NCBI RefSeq assembly: GCF_022807995.1
Contig: NZ_CP094351.1
Location: 899,001-963,000, forward strand
Source: Pseudomonas orientalis
GTDB lineage: Bacteria > Pseudomonadota > Gammaproteobacteria > Pseudomonadales > Pseudomonadaceae
Length of the DNA: 64,000 nucleotides
Direction: 5' to 3'
A model generated the notes under the pieces. That model saw nothing but the letters and a program-made list of their open reading frames with translations. It did not search any database and was not told the origin of the DNA. Position numbers and translations under genes: made by a program. This document shows positions 9,678-19,019 of the stretch, in pieces. Each line of letters opens with the position of its first letter. The first letter of the stretch is position 1.

Positions 9678-10841
9678 TTAAACGTAAAACGACTTCAACG
9701 GCGGAAACCCATTGAACTCAACCGCGCTGTAGCTGGTGGTGTAGGCACCGGTCGACAGCCAGTACAAGCGATCACCGATCGCCAGGTTCAGCGGCAGGCC
9801 GTACTTGTAGTTTTCGTACATGATGTCGGCGCTGTCGCAGGTGGGGCCGGCGATGACCACTTCTTCCATCTCGCCTTTCTTCTCGGTCCAGATCGGAAAC
9901 TTGATGGCTTCGTCCATGGTTTCGATCAGGCCGGAGAACTTGCCCACATCCGTGTATACCCAACGCTCGACGGCGGTACGCGACTTGCGCGCCACCAGCA
10001 CCACTTCGCTGACCAGGATACCGGCGTTGGCGATCAACGAACGGCCTGGCTCCAGGATGATTTCCGGCAGGTCGTCACCGAAGTCTTCCTTGAGGAAGCG
10101 GATGATTTCTTCAGCGTAGGTTTCCAGGCTGTTGGTACGGGTGATGTAGTTGGCCGGGAAGCCGCCGCCCATGTTGATCAACTTCAACTCGATACCGTCT
10201 TCTTCCTTGAGGCGTTCGAAGATCACTTTGACCTTGGCGATCGCCGCGTCCCACACGCTGATGTCGCGCTGCTGGGAACCGACGTGGAACGAGATGCCGT
10301 ACGGCACCAGGCCCAGGTCACGGGCGAGGATCAGCAGGTCCATGGCCATGTCGGTCTGGCAGCCGAACTTGCGCGACAAAGGCCAGTCGGCGGTGGTCGA
10401 GCCTTCGGTGAGGATGCGCACGTACACTTTCGAGCCCGGCGCGGCCTTGGCGATGTTGCGCAGATCGGCTTCGGAGTCGGTGGAGAACAGGCGCACGCCT
10501 TTCTCGTAGAAGTAGCGGATGTCCTTGGATTTCTTGATGGTGTTGCCGTAGCTGATACGGTCGGCGCTGACGCCACGGTCCATGACCTTGTCCAGCTCGT
10601 AGATCGAGGCGATGTCGAAGCTCGAGCCCTTGTCTTTCAACAGGTCGATGATCTCGACGGCCGGGTTGGCCTTGACCGCGTAATACACCTTGGCGAATTC
10701 GAAACCGGCGCGCAGGTCATCGTAGGCCTGGCTGATCATCGCGGTGTCGATCACCACGAACGGGGTTTCCTGTTTGTCGGCGAACGCCTTCATTTTGTCA
10801 AAGGTGGCGCGCGCGAAATAATCTTCGACGTTGATCGACAT
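9678..10841 (-). CDS. speC: Ornithine decarboxylase (PLP-dependent, alanine-racemase fold)
   Basis: Converts ornithine to putrescine, the first step of polyamine synthesis. The protein has 387 residues, the usual length of the short bacterial group IV (eukaryote-like) ODC. The PLP lysine is in YYAVKANP (Lys57), the phosphate-binding glycines are in NMGGGFPANY, EPGRSLIANAG follows, and the active-site cysteine is in PTCDSADIMY (about residue 335). The chosen ATG has TAGGAGTT six bases upstream. The frame is open 31 codons further upstream (ATG at 10934), but that start has no ribosome site and lies in a structured leader. The gene has its own candidate promoter and a possible attenuator. Confidence 0.93.
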   Translation of the reverse strand: MSINVEDYFARATFDKMKAFADKQETPFVVIDTAMISQAYDDLRAGFEFAKVYYAVKANPAVEIIDLLKDKGSSFDIASIYELDKVMDRGVSADRISYGNTIKKSKDIRYFYEKGVRLFSTDSEADLRNIAKAAPGSKVYVRILTEGSTTADWPLSRKFGCQTDMAMDLLILARDLGLVPYGISFHVGSQQRDISVWDAAIAKVKVIFERLKEEDGIELKLINMGGGFPANYITRTNSLETYAEEIIRFLKEDFGDDLPEIILEPGRSLIANAGILVSEVVLVARKSRTAVERWVYTDVGKFSGLIETMDEAIKFPIWTEKKGEMEEVVIAGPTCDSADIMYENYKYGLPLNLAIGDRLYWLSTGAYTTSYSAVEFNGFPPLKSFYV

Positions 10842-10945
10842 GCTGGGAACTCCTAAGGGCAAACAAATTTGATCAATGGGTGCAAATGAACGTCCTCCGT
10901 ATCCCCACTTTGGTTCGCCTACTTCCCAAGGCATGTCGCCGAAAG

Positions 10946-10979
10946 CAAAAAGGCCATGGGTTAAGCTTCCCTTGGCCTT
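10946..10979 (-). terminator. speC: Terminator-like hairpin inside the speC leader (candidate attenuator)
   Basis: On the minus strand AAGGCCAAGGG and CCCATGGCCTT pair with one A-A mismatch around an 8-base loop, and TTTTTGCTTT follows. The hairpin lies about 105 bases upstream of the speC start, downstream of its candidate promoter. CCAAGG in the left arm can also pair with CCTTGG just downstream, which would be an alternative fold. Confidence 0.5.
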
Positions 10980-11040
10980 GCTGTCTCGTCGTCAGTACTT
11001 GAGCCGGATGGATCGTTTCCAGCATGGACGTTCGGCGCGA

Positions 11041-11069
11041 ACTTTAGGGCTTGGCGGGCGTGGGATCAA
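11041..11069 (-). promoter_or_regulatory. speC: Candidate sigma-70 promoter for speC
   Basis: On the minus strand TTGATC (11064-11069) and TAAAGT (11041-11046) are separated by 17 bases. Each hexamer matches consensus at 4 of 6 positions. Transcription would start near 11034. This is weak by sequence alone. Confidence 0.35.
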
Positions 11070-11201
11070 CTAAAAATGTCGCGTTTCTGCACGCGTTCGT
11101 CGCGCGGCCGCGTGCAGCTACTTATGTAACCGACCGGTGTGACGGATTGATGTTCCCCGCTGAAGGGGAATTGAGCACATTTCCCTGACTCACCGCGGGG
11201 C

Positions 11202-11297
11202 AAATGTGGGAGGGGCTTGCCCCCGATAGCGGTGGGTCAGTTAAATAGTTATCAACTGACCCACCCTCATCGGGGGCAAGCCCCCTCCCACATTTTT
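11202..11297. repeat. REPIN, GTGGGAGGGGC family
   Basis: Inverted REP units with pairing inner arms (GGTGGGTCAGTT / AACTGACCCACC). The left unit has lost one or two G (GTGGGAGGGGCTTGCCCCC). It lies 14 bases after the opuCA stop and probably forms the 3' end of the opuC transcript. Confidence 0.88.
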
Positions 11298-11310
11298 TTA
11301 CCGCGTTGTG

Positions 11311-12468
11311 TCAGGCCAGGGCGGTCTCGGCAGGCGAAACGATACTGGTCTTGCCGCCACGGGATTTGCCGGAACTCAGGTACTCGGCAATCGATTCCTG
11401 GGTCACTTCCCCGAGGAACACCCGCTCGGCATCCATCACCGGCAACCATGAACGGTTGAACTCGTACATCCGCGACAGCAGGATGCGCAGGTGCTCGTCA
11501 TACGCCGCCGTGGCGTTGAACTCGCGCAGGTACTGGCCGCAGGTACCGGCCTGACGGTGCAGGTCGCGACGGCGTACATAGCCCAGCGCCTTGTTCTCGG
11601 CGCAGGTGACCACTACATAGCGGCGGTCGTGCTCGTCCATCAACTCCAGCGCATCGGCCACCGGGGTTTCCGGGCTCACTGACGGCGCGTTGTCCGCCGC
11701 GTCTTCGGCCTTCACCAGCAACAGGCGCTTGAGGGTACTGTCCTGGCCGACGAAGTTGCTGACGAACTCGTCCGCCGGGTGCGCCAGCAGCGTGTCCGGA
11801 TGGTCGATCTGCAACAGCTTGCCGGCGCGGAAGATCGCAATCTTGTCACCCAGCTTGATGGCCTCGTCGATGTCGTGGCTGACCATGATCACGGTCTTGT
11901 TCAGCGCGCGCTGCATTTCGAAGAACTCGTTCTGGATCATCTCGCGGTTGATCGGGTCGACCGCGCCGAACGGCTCGTCCATCAGCAGCAACGGCGCATC
12001 GGCCGCCAGGGCGCGGATCACACCGATGCGCTGTTGCTGACCACCGGACAGTTCACGCGGGTAGCGATGCAGGTACTGCTTGGGTTCCAGCTTGATCATG
12101 CTCATCAACTCGCGGGCGCGGTCGTGGCATTTCTGCTTGTCCCAGCCGAGCAGCTTGGGCACCACCACGATGTTTTCTTCGATGGTCATGTTCGGGAACA
12201 GGCCGATCTGCTGGATCACGTAGCCAATGTTGCGGCGCAGGGTCACTTCATCCAGGTCGGTGGTGTCCTCGCCGTTGATCAGGATCTTGCCCGACGAGGG
12301 CTTGATCAAGCGGTTGATCATCTTCAACGTCGTACTCTTGCCGCAGCCCGACGGGCCGAGGAATACGCAAATTTCGCCTTCGTTGACGGTCAGGCTTACA
12401 TCGTTGACGGCGGTGACAGTCTTGCCGTTGCTTTGAAAAGTCTTGGACAGGTTTTGAAGTTCGATCAT
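11311..12468 (-). CDS. opuCA: Osmoprotectant (betaine/choline/carnitine) ABC importer, ATP-binding subunit
   Basis: The 385-residue ATPase of the OpuC/ProV type. Walker A is GPSGCGKSTT (about 38), the signature is LSGGQQQRIG (about 135), Walker B is PLLLMDEPFGAVD and the switch His follows in VSHDIDEA. The C-terminal 130 residues hold CBS domains (TPVADALELMDEHDRRYVVV and the terminal half), which sense ionic strength in this family. The ATG overlaps the stop of the permease gene as ATGA, so the two are translationally coupled. It is the last gene of a four-gene operon matching OpuCA-CB-CC-CD in order. The substrate is inferred from family and operon layout. Confidence 0.85.
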   Translation of the reverse strand: MIELQNLSKTFQSNGKTVTAVNDVSLTVNEGEICVFLGPSGCGKSTTLKMINRLIKPSSGKILINGEDTTDLDEVTLRRNIGYVIQQIGLFPNMTIEENIVVVPKLLGWDKQKCHDRARELMSMIKLEPKQYLHRYPRELSGGQQQRIGVIRALAADAPLLLMDEPFGAVDPINREMIQNEFFEMQRALNKTVIMVSHDIDEAIKLGDKIAIFRAGKLLQIDHPDTLLAHPADEFVSNFVGQDSTLKRLLLVKAEDAADNAPSVSPETPVADALELMDEHDRRYVVVTCAENKALGYVRRRDLHRQAGTCGQYLREFNATAAYDEHLRILLSRMYEFNRSWLPVMDAERVFLGEVTQESIAEYLSSGKSRGGKTSIVSPAETALA

Positions 12469-13118
12469 TTGAGCAATCCTTTTGGAGTCAGCGAGCGTTG
12501 CAGCCATTGCAAGAGCAGGTCGGCAAAGATGGCCAGGAGACTGACCAGTACGGCGCCGACAATCAGCATCGACATGTCGCTGCGGCTGATGGAAGCCAGA
12601 ATCAGTACACCCAGGCCACCGGCGCCGATGGTGGCGGCGATGGTCATCACACCGATGTTCATCACCACGGCGGTGCGCACACCGGCGAGGATTACCGGTA
12701 CGGCAATCGGCAGTTCGACCATGCGCAGGCGCTGGCCGAAGGTCATGCCGATGCCTTTGGCGGCCTCGCGGATACCCGGTTCAACACCGGTGAGCGCCAG
12801 GTAGGTGTTACGCATGATCGGCAACAGGGAGTAGAGGAACACGGCGGTAATCGCCGGCATCGGTCCCAGGCCCTGGCCAAATTTGGAGTAGAACGGCAGC
12901 AGCAGGCCGAACAGGGCGATGGAGGGCACCGTGAGCAATACCGTGGCGCTGGCTTGCAAGGGGCCTGCAAGTGTCGGATAGCGGGTCATCAGCACGCCCA
13001 AGGGCACACCGACGACAATCGCGAGAATCACAGCAATACCGACCAGGGTGATGTGCTGCCAGGTCAGGTGCAGGACCTGGGCCCAATCAAGATGGGAAAA
13101 GGCGTTCAAAAATTCCAT
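12465..13118 (-). CDS. opuCB: Osmoprotectant ABC importer, permease subunit 1
   Basis: A 217-residue inner-membrane permease with about five helices, of the BPD_transp_1 family. The coupling-helix region that contacts the ATPase is GIREAAKGIGMTFGQRLRMV (about 125), typical of the ProW/OpuCB group. The stop codon overlaps the start of the ATPase gene and its start lies 12 bases after the binding-protein gene. It should pair with the second permease (14044-14760) as a heterodimeric channel. Confidence 0.86.
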   Translation of the reverse strand: MEFLNAFSHLDWAQVLHLTWQHITLVGIAVILAIVVGVPLGVLMTRYPTLAGPLQASATVLLTVPSIALFGLLLPFYSKFGQGLGPMPAITAVFLYSLLPIMRNTYLALTGVEPGIREAAKGIGMTFGQRLRMVELPIAVPVILAGVRTAVVMNIGVMTIAATIGAGGLGVLILASISRSDMSMLIVGAVLVSLLAIFADLLLQWLQRSLTPKGLLK

Positions 13119-13130
13119 GTCTTCTCCTTT

Positions 13131-14024
13131 TTAGTTGATTGGATGTTGGCGCAGGAAATCGGCGGCAACGGCGGACGGGCTTTCATGGTCGACGTCGACC
13201 CGCGCATTCAGCTGGCGCATGGTTGCGTCGTCGAACAGAGTGGCCAAGGGCTTGAGCTCGGCAGCCAGTTGCGGGTGCTGATCGAGGTATTCCTGGCGAA
13301 TCACCGGGGCGGCCGTGTAGTCCGGGAAGTAGTGCTTGTCGTCTTCAAGCAGCTTCAACTTGAAGGCGTTGAGGCGACCGTCGGTGGTGTAGACCAGGCC
13401 GGCAAACACTTGGCCATTACGCAACGCGGTGTAGACCAGGCCTGCGTCCATCTGCCGAGTGTTCTTGCGCGTCAGGTTCATGTCGTACAGCTTGACCATG
13501 CCTGCCAGGCCGTCGGAACGGTTGGCGAACTCGGTGTCCAGGGCGACCAGGCGGTGATCCTTGGCGTCTTCGGCCATGGCTTGGGTGAGATCGCTGATGC
13601 TGTTGATCTCGGGGTGTTCCTGAGCCACTTTCTCGGGCAACGCCAGGGCGTAAGTGTTGCTGAAGCGCGACGGCGACAGCCAGACCAGGCCCTTTTTCGC
13701 GTCGAGTTCTTTGACCCGCGCGTAGGACTGTTCGCTGTCGAGCTTCTCGTCGATGTGGTTGTAGGCCACCAGCGACACGCCGGTGTATTCCCAGATCAGA
13801 TCCAGTTGCCCGCTTTCCTGGGCACTGCGCGCCAGGTTGCTGCCCAGGCCGCCGGTCACTCGGGCGTCGTAGCCCTTGCTGCGCAGGTACTGGGAGGTGA
13901 TTTCGGCGAGCAGGGTCTGTTCGGTGAACACCCGGGCGCCGATACGGATTACGGGTTTGTCGGCGGCTTGCGCAATACCTGCAAGCAGCAGGACGCAGCC
14001 TAATATCAAGCTTAATTTTTTCAT
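13131..14024 (-). CDS. opuCC: Osmoprotectant ABC importer, periplasmic binding protein
   Basis: A 297-residue protein with a clean Sec signal peptide (KKLSLILGCVLLLAGIAQA) and no lipobox cysteine at the cleavage site, so it is probably soluble in the periplasm. The mature part starts KPVIRIGARVFTEQTLLAE and contains GGLGSNLARSA and LIWEYTGVSLVAY, which are marks of the OpuAC/OsmF binding-protein family. The aromatic residues in WEYTG and SPSRFSNTYAL probably contribute to the quaternary-ammonium cage. Between two permease genes, as in other opuC operons. The exact ligand (betaine, choline, carnitine) cannot be told from sequence. Confidence 0.85.
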   Translation of the reverse strand: MKKLSLILGCVLLLAGIAQAADKPVIRIGARVFTEQTLLAEITSQYLRSKGYDARVTGGLGSNLARSAQESGQLDLIWEYTGVSLVAYNHIDEKLDSEQSYARVKELDAKKGLVWLSPSRFSNTYALALPEKVAQEHPEINSISDLTQAMAEDAKDHRLVALDTEFANRSDGLAGMVKLYDMNLTRKNTRQMDAGLVYTALRNGQVFAGLVYTTDGRLNAFKLKLLEDDKHYFPDYTAAPVIRQEYLDQHPQLAAELKPLATLFDDATMRQLNARVDVDHESPSAVAADFLRQHPIN

Positions 14025-14043
14025 GTCGATTCCTTACCTGGCG

Positions 14044-14760
14044 TTAAGACGGGCGCAACCCGCGTTCCAGCCAGAGGCGGCTGGCCATGGTCACCAGGCC
14101 GTCAAGCAGCAATGCCAGCAGCGCGGTGCATGCAGCACCAAGCAGCAGTTGCGGCTGATTGTTCAAGGCAATGCCGGGGAAGATCAGGCTGCCGAGGCTG
14201 TTGGCACCGATCAGGAACGCCAGGGGTGCGGTACCGACGTTGATCGCCAGGGCTACGCGCACGCCGCCGATGATGATCGGCACGGCATTGGGCAATTCCA
14301 CGCGAAACAGCACCTGGCGCGGGGTCATGCCGATGCCGGTGGCGGCCTCCTTCAGGGAGCCCTGAACATTTTTCAGGCCTTCGTAGGTGTTACGCACGAT
14401 GGGCAGGAGGGAGGCGAGAAACAACGCGAAGATCGCCGGGCCGCTGCCGATGCCGAGGACGCCGAGGGCGATGGCCAGTACGGCCAGGGGAGGGACGGTG
14501 TTGCCGATGTTGAAAATCTGCATGAAGCGTTCTGCGCGTCCGACCATGTTCGGTCGACTGAGCAGGATACCGGCGGGGATCCCCACAATCAGGGCGGCCA
14601 GCATGGACACTAAAACCAGAATCAGATGAGCTTGCAGGTAAAACAACAAATCGTCGCGGTACAGTTCGATCGTGTTGATGCCGATCCAGTGGACCAGCAG
14701 GGCCAGGAGCGCGACGACAACCGCTGCTCCCATAAGCCCTTTGCCATAGCGAATAGCCAC
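14044..14760 (-). CDS. opuCD: Osmoprotectant ABC importer, permease subunit 2
   Basis: A 238-residue inner-membrane permease with the coupling motif SLKEAATGIGMTPRQVLFRV (about 130), paralogous to the other permease of this operon. The GTG start at 14760 is chosen because AGGAG lies seven bases upstream; the frame is open to an ATG at 14814 but without a ribosome site. First gene of the opuC operon; 19 bases separate it from opuCC. Confidence 0.84.
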   Translation of the reverse strand: MAIRYGKGLMGAAVVVALLALLVHWIGINTIELYRDDLLFYLQAHLILVLVSMLAALIVGIPAGILLSRPNMVGRAERFMQIFNIGNTVPPLAVLAIALGVLGIGSGPAIFALFLASLLPIVRNTYEGLKNVQGSLKEAATGIGMTPRQVLFRVELPNAVPIIIGGVRVALAINVGTAPLAFLIGANSLGSLIFPGIALNNQPQLLLGAACTALLALLLDGLVTMASRLWLERGLRPS

Positions 14761-15092
14761 AGGCGGACTCCTTTTTTCTTCTGTCGACGAACACATTCCT
14801 GCGTGGCAAGCCATTGCTGGCTGTCAGCGAAATGTAATCGCGAAATGCAGCTCGCCAATGCCGTCAAAAGCGGCATGAGTTCGAGCCATAAGCGCAGCCT
14901 CGTCAGGCTAACTTGCTGATTTTCCAGCCCCTGTTCCGAGTGCGTAAGCAGGGGAGTGGACGTCTCTACCTTTTAAAAGGTTCCACACTTGGGCGCATTT
15001 AGCCACCCCCAATGGGCTCAACGGTGGTCCGTACCCTCGCGTTTGCGCTATACTCGCCGCCCTTTTTTGACTCACCTGCCAGGCGATTTCCC
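14761..15092. other. Divergent intergenic region opuCD / prfC
   Basis: No gene is seen. It holds a perfect 14-base palindrome ACCTTTTAAAAGGT (14968-14981), a hairpin CCCCTG...CAGGGG near 14929-14955, and on the minus strand TTGGCG-16-TACATT as a possible opuC promoter. The palindrome is a candidate protein-binding site; the factor is unknown. Confidence 0.4.
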
Positions 15093-16676
<1,584 letters not shown>

Positions 16677-16696
16677 GGTCTGAACGGTAGCAGAGA

Positions 16697-16727
16697 GGGC
16701 GAAGCTGTCATGGCTTCGCCCTTTTTG
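16697..16727 (+). terminator. prfC: Intrinsic terminator after prfC
   Basis: GGGCGAAGC and GCTTCGCCC pair around a 7-base loop, followed by TTTTTGTT. It lies 20 bases after the prfC stop. Confidence 0.92.
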
Positions 16728-17027
16728 TTGGCTCTCTCTATAACGGTGCTGCCAATAGCTTTGGTCTGAATGTGTGTCGAGCTTCTGCATGTATGTAAGT
16801 CAGGGCAAACATACAGCACATCCGCAGGTTGCTCGGCGGCGCCGGGTCAATAGGCTGACTGAATACAGTCGGTACTTATATGAATGGCGTTGGTGTGTCT
16901 ACTGTTAATGTTGGCAGTAGACAGGTGCTTTTTCCGCTACTAATGTTGAGTTGTGAATAAGGAGTATGGGGCAAACGGTATTATTTATAGTTGGGCGTTA
17001 GCGGTCTAGGCTGAGGAGGAAAAGGCT
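16728..17027. other. AT-richer intergenic stretch before an orphan gene
   Basis: No gene is seen. There is an inverted repeat TGTATGT-N12-ACATACA (16790-16815) and a hairpin GTCTACTG / CAGTAGAC (16897-16922) followed by GTGCTTTTT, which could be a weak rightward terminator. Base composition is visibly lower in GC than in the flanking core genes and continues so into the next gene. Confidence 0.4.
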
Positions 17028-17498
17028 ATGGGAACTACAAAAGTTATGGTGCCGACCGGGGATTTGGATGTTTACGTCGAAAAGAAGCTTGATTTCAGCG
17101 CGAAGGATTTTTTATTTAACAAGGACGATAGAGGGGTCCTGACTTTTGGCGGAAGTAAAGGTTCTTTTTCCCCAGCGGCCTACGTGGCTTGGAGAGGAGA
17201 CGATTTTGCTGTCGGTTCTTATTCCATTGCGCCTGTTGGCGAGGGTGATGCCATAGCCTGGTATAACCATGCGAGTCTTAATAGTTGGCCGGCGATAAGT
17301 GGAACCTTCAATATCCACGCCATTTCGCTGGGAGACAACCCCAGCATTGATTTTGATTTTAATTTTATTGCTAAAAACCGATGGGGTAATAGAGAAGAGA
17401 TTCATGTTTCAGGGCGGGGAGTTATTAACGGATTTGATAGTAAAGTTGTTTCTCCAAGCGATAAGGATAGCCCGGCGGGCGATGAGCTGTGGCGATAA
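17028..17498 (+). CDS. Hypothetical protein, orphan, 156 aa
   Basis: Not recognised. A strong ribosome site (GAGGAGGAAAAGGCT before ATG) supports a real gene. The protein has no signal peptide or membrane helix and is rich in Gly, Asp and aromatic residues, with alternating hydrophobic patterns (DDFAVGSYSIAPVGEGDAIA, SGTFNIHAISL, IDFDFNFIAKNRWG) that suggest a beta-sandwich. The coding sequence is AT-richer and uses more A/T-ending codons than its neighbours, which points to acquisition by transfer. It stands alone between prfC and a REPIN. The fold and function are unknown; a small lectin-like or pore-toxin-like beta protein is a guess only. Confidence 0.7.
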   Translation: MGTTKVMVPTGDLDVYVEKKLDFSAKDFLFNKDDRGVLTFGGSKGSFSPAAYVAWRGDDFAVGSYSIAPVGEGDAIAWYNHASLNSWPAISGTFNIHAISLGDNPSIDFDFNFIAKNRWGNREEIHVSGRGVINGFDSKVVSPSDKDSPAGDELWR

Positions 17499-17533
17499 CC
17501 ACACACCTCCTCGATTGCGGCTGAGCAATCAAC

Positions 17534-17621
17534 TGTGGGAGGGGGCTTGCCCCCGATAGCGGTCTATCAGTGACATGTAACGTCCTGACCCACTGCTATC
17601 GGGGACAAGCCCCCTCCCACT
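17534..17621. repeat. REPIN, GTGGGAGGGGGC family
   Basis: Inverted REP units; the right one has GGGGACAAGCCCCCTCCCAC. The inner core (GGTCTATCAG ... CTGACCCACTG) pairs less well than in other copies. It follows the orphan gene by 35 bases. Confidence 0.86.
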
Positions 17622-17702
17622 TTTGCCCTCTATACGGCTGGGGATTGGCGAGAATCCTGCATCGGGTCTAGCGTTCACACATTGACTGCGAAGGAGACCT
17701 CC

Positions 17703-17948
17703 GTGCGAAATGTTCGATACGCTATTTGTCTGATGCTACTGGCAGGCCCGGGGCTGACAACGCTCCCGGCACTGGCCGTCGATGGCACGCCCCAATGGAA
17801 GGACACCGGCCCCGTCACCAAGAGAAAGGCCAACGAGGTCAACTCCGGCAGTTGGAAGCCGCAGCCCCAGCCCACCGATGTCAGGGATCCGGAAAACCCC
17901 GTCAACGAAGGGGAGGACAGTGAGACTTTTGACGACGGCGAGACCTGA
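17703..17948 (+). CDS. Small secreted hypothetical protein, 81 aa
   Basis: The GTG start at 17703 is chosen because AAGGAG lies seven bases upstream; an in-frame ATG at 17682 lies upstream of that ribosome site. The product has a typical Sec signal peptide (RNVRYAICLMLLAGPGLTTL, cleavage likely after LPALA) and a short mature part rich in Pro, Asp and Glu (KPQPQPTDVRDPENPVNEGE). The mature part looks disordered and acidic. No domain is recognised. It converges on the dpp operon with a hairpin between them. Confidence 0.65.
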   Translation: MRNVRYAICLMLLAGPGLTTLPALAVDGTPQWKDTGPVTKRKANEVNSGSWKPQPQPTDVRDPENPVNEGEDSETFDDGET

Positions 17949-17962
17949 GACGCGGCCCCAAC

Positions 17963-18014
17963 CCAAAAAGAAGCCCTTCCCGCCAGGCTGATGCGCAACC
18001 TGACGGGAAGGGCT
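17963..18014 (-). terminator. dppF: Intrinsic terminator after dppF
   Basis: On the minus strand AGCCCTTCCCGTCAGG pairs with CCTGGCGGGAAGGGCT (one mismatch), followed by TCTTTTTGGG. It closes the leftward dpp operon. Confidence 0.88.
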
Positions 18015-18047
18015 GTAGAACGCTGTATCACTGATCGTTCAACGATC

Positions 18048-19019
18048 TCAGGCGACGAACTGCTCCGCGTAGTGGCAAGCCACTTGGCGGTTATCCAACG
18101 GCCGCAACAGCGGCTCCTCGGTGCTGCAGCGCGCCGTCGCATACGGGCAGCGCTTGTGGAACGCGCAGCCAGGCGGCGGGTTCAGCGGGTTGGGCAGCTC
18201 GCCGACGATCTTGATCTTCGGCTTGTTCGGGTCCGGGTGGATGGTCGGGGTGGCCGACAGCAGCGCCTGGGTGTACGGGTGCAGCGGGCGGGCGTAGATG
18301 TCTTCCTTGGGGCCCACTTCCACCGGGCGGCCGAGGTACATCACCATCACGTCGTCGGCGACGTGTTGCACCACCGCCAGGTTGTGGGAGATGAACACGT
18401 AGGCGGTGTTGAATTCCTGCTGCAGGTCCATGAACAGGTTGAGCACCTGGGCCTGGATCGACACGTCCAGCGCCGAGGTCGGTTCATCGGCCACCAGCAC
18501 TTTGGGTTGCAGCATCATCGCCCGGGCCAGGGCGATACGCTGGCGCTGGCCGCCGGAGAACATGTGCGGGTAGCGCTGATAATGCTCGGGGCGCAGGCCC
18601 ACTTGCTTCATCATCGCCTGCACTTTTTCGCGGCGTTCGGCGGCGGACAGGTTGGTGTTGATCAACAGCGGCTCGCCGAGTTGATCACCGACCTTCTGGC
18701 GTGGGTTCAACGAGGCGTACGGGCTCTGGAACACCATCTGCACGTCTTTGCGCAATTGCTTGCGCTGGGCCTTGTCGGCACCGGCCACTTCCTGGCCGGC
18801 GATTTTAAGCGAGCCCGAAGACGGTTCCTCGATCAGCGTGAGGGCGCGGGCCAGGGTGGATTTGCCGCAACCCGATTCGCCCACTACGGCGAGGGTCTTG
18901 CCGGCTTCCAGTTCGAAGGACACACCATTAAGGGCGCGCACCGTGGCGTGGCCCTTGAACAGGCCACGGGACACTTCGTAATGACGGGTCAGGTCGCGGG
19001 CGGTAAGAACGACGGCCAT
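18048..19019 (-). CDS. dppF: Dipeptide ABC importer, ATP-binding subunit DppF
   Basis: A 323-residue ATPase of the oligopeptide/nickel importer family. Walker A is GESGCGKSTLA (about 52), the signature is FSGGQRQRIALARA (about 160), Walker B is VLVADEPTSALD and the switch His is in FISHNLAVV. The C-terminal Cys cluster NPLNPPPGCAFHKRCPYATA (about 285) marks the oligopeptide-transporter C-terminal domain that binds an iron-sulfur cluster in this family. Its ATG overlaps the dppD stop by one base (TAATG). It forms a heterodimer with DppD and drives uptake through DppBC. Confidence 0.94.
   Translation of the reverse strand: MAVVLTARDLTRHYEVSRGLFKGHATVRALNGVSFELEAGKTLAVVGESGCGKSTLARALTLIEEPSSGSLKIAGQEVAGADKAQRKQLRKDVQMVFQSPYASLNPRQKVGDQLGEPLLINTNLSAAERREKVQAMMKQVGLRPEHYQRYPHMFSGGQRQRIALARAMMLQPKVLVADEPTSALDVSIQAQVLNLFMDLQQEFNTAYVFISHNLAVVQHVADDVMVMYLGRPVEVGPKEDIYARPLHPYTQALLSATPTIHPDPNKPKIKIVGELPNPLNPPPGCAFHKRCPYATARCSTEEPLLRPLDNRQVACHYAEQFVA

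Larger units (their letters stand above)
10842..11201 (-). other. speC: Structured intergenic region and leader upstream of speC
   Basis: No gene is seen here. On the minus strand there are a hairpin with 9-base arms (CTGCACGCG/CGCGTGCAG, near 11087-11118), a smaller TTCCCC/GGGGAA hairpin (near 11153-11171), a candidate promoter at 11041-11069 and a terminator-like hairpin at 10946-10979. The last two would give speC a leader of about 190 bases with an internal stop signal. Confidence 0.5.

Noticed and set aside
10842..10934. Upstream start of speC at 10934 adding 31 residues
   Set aside because: No ribosome site before 10934, while 10841 has TAGGAGTT and gives the normal 387-residue enzyme.
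14622..14876. Longer start for the opuCD permease or a separate small gene
   Set aside because: The GTG at 14760 has AGGAG at the right distance and gives the normal family length.
16790..16815. SOS box near 16790 (TGTATGT...ACATACA)
   Set aside because: The spacing is 12 and not 8 bases between the conserved tetramers, so it does not fit LexA.
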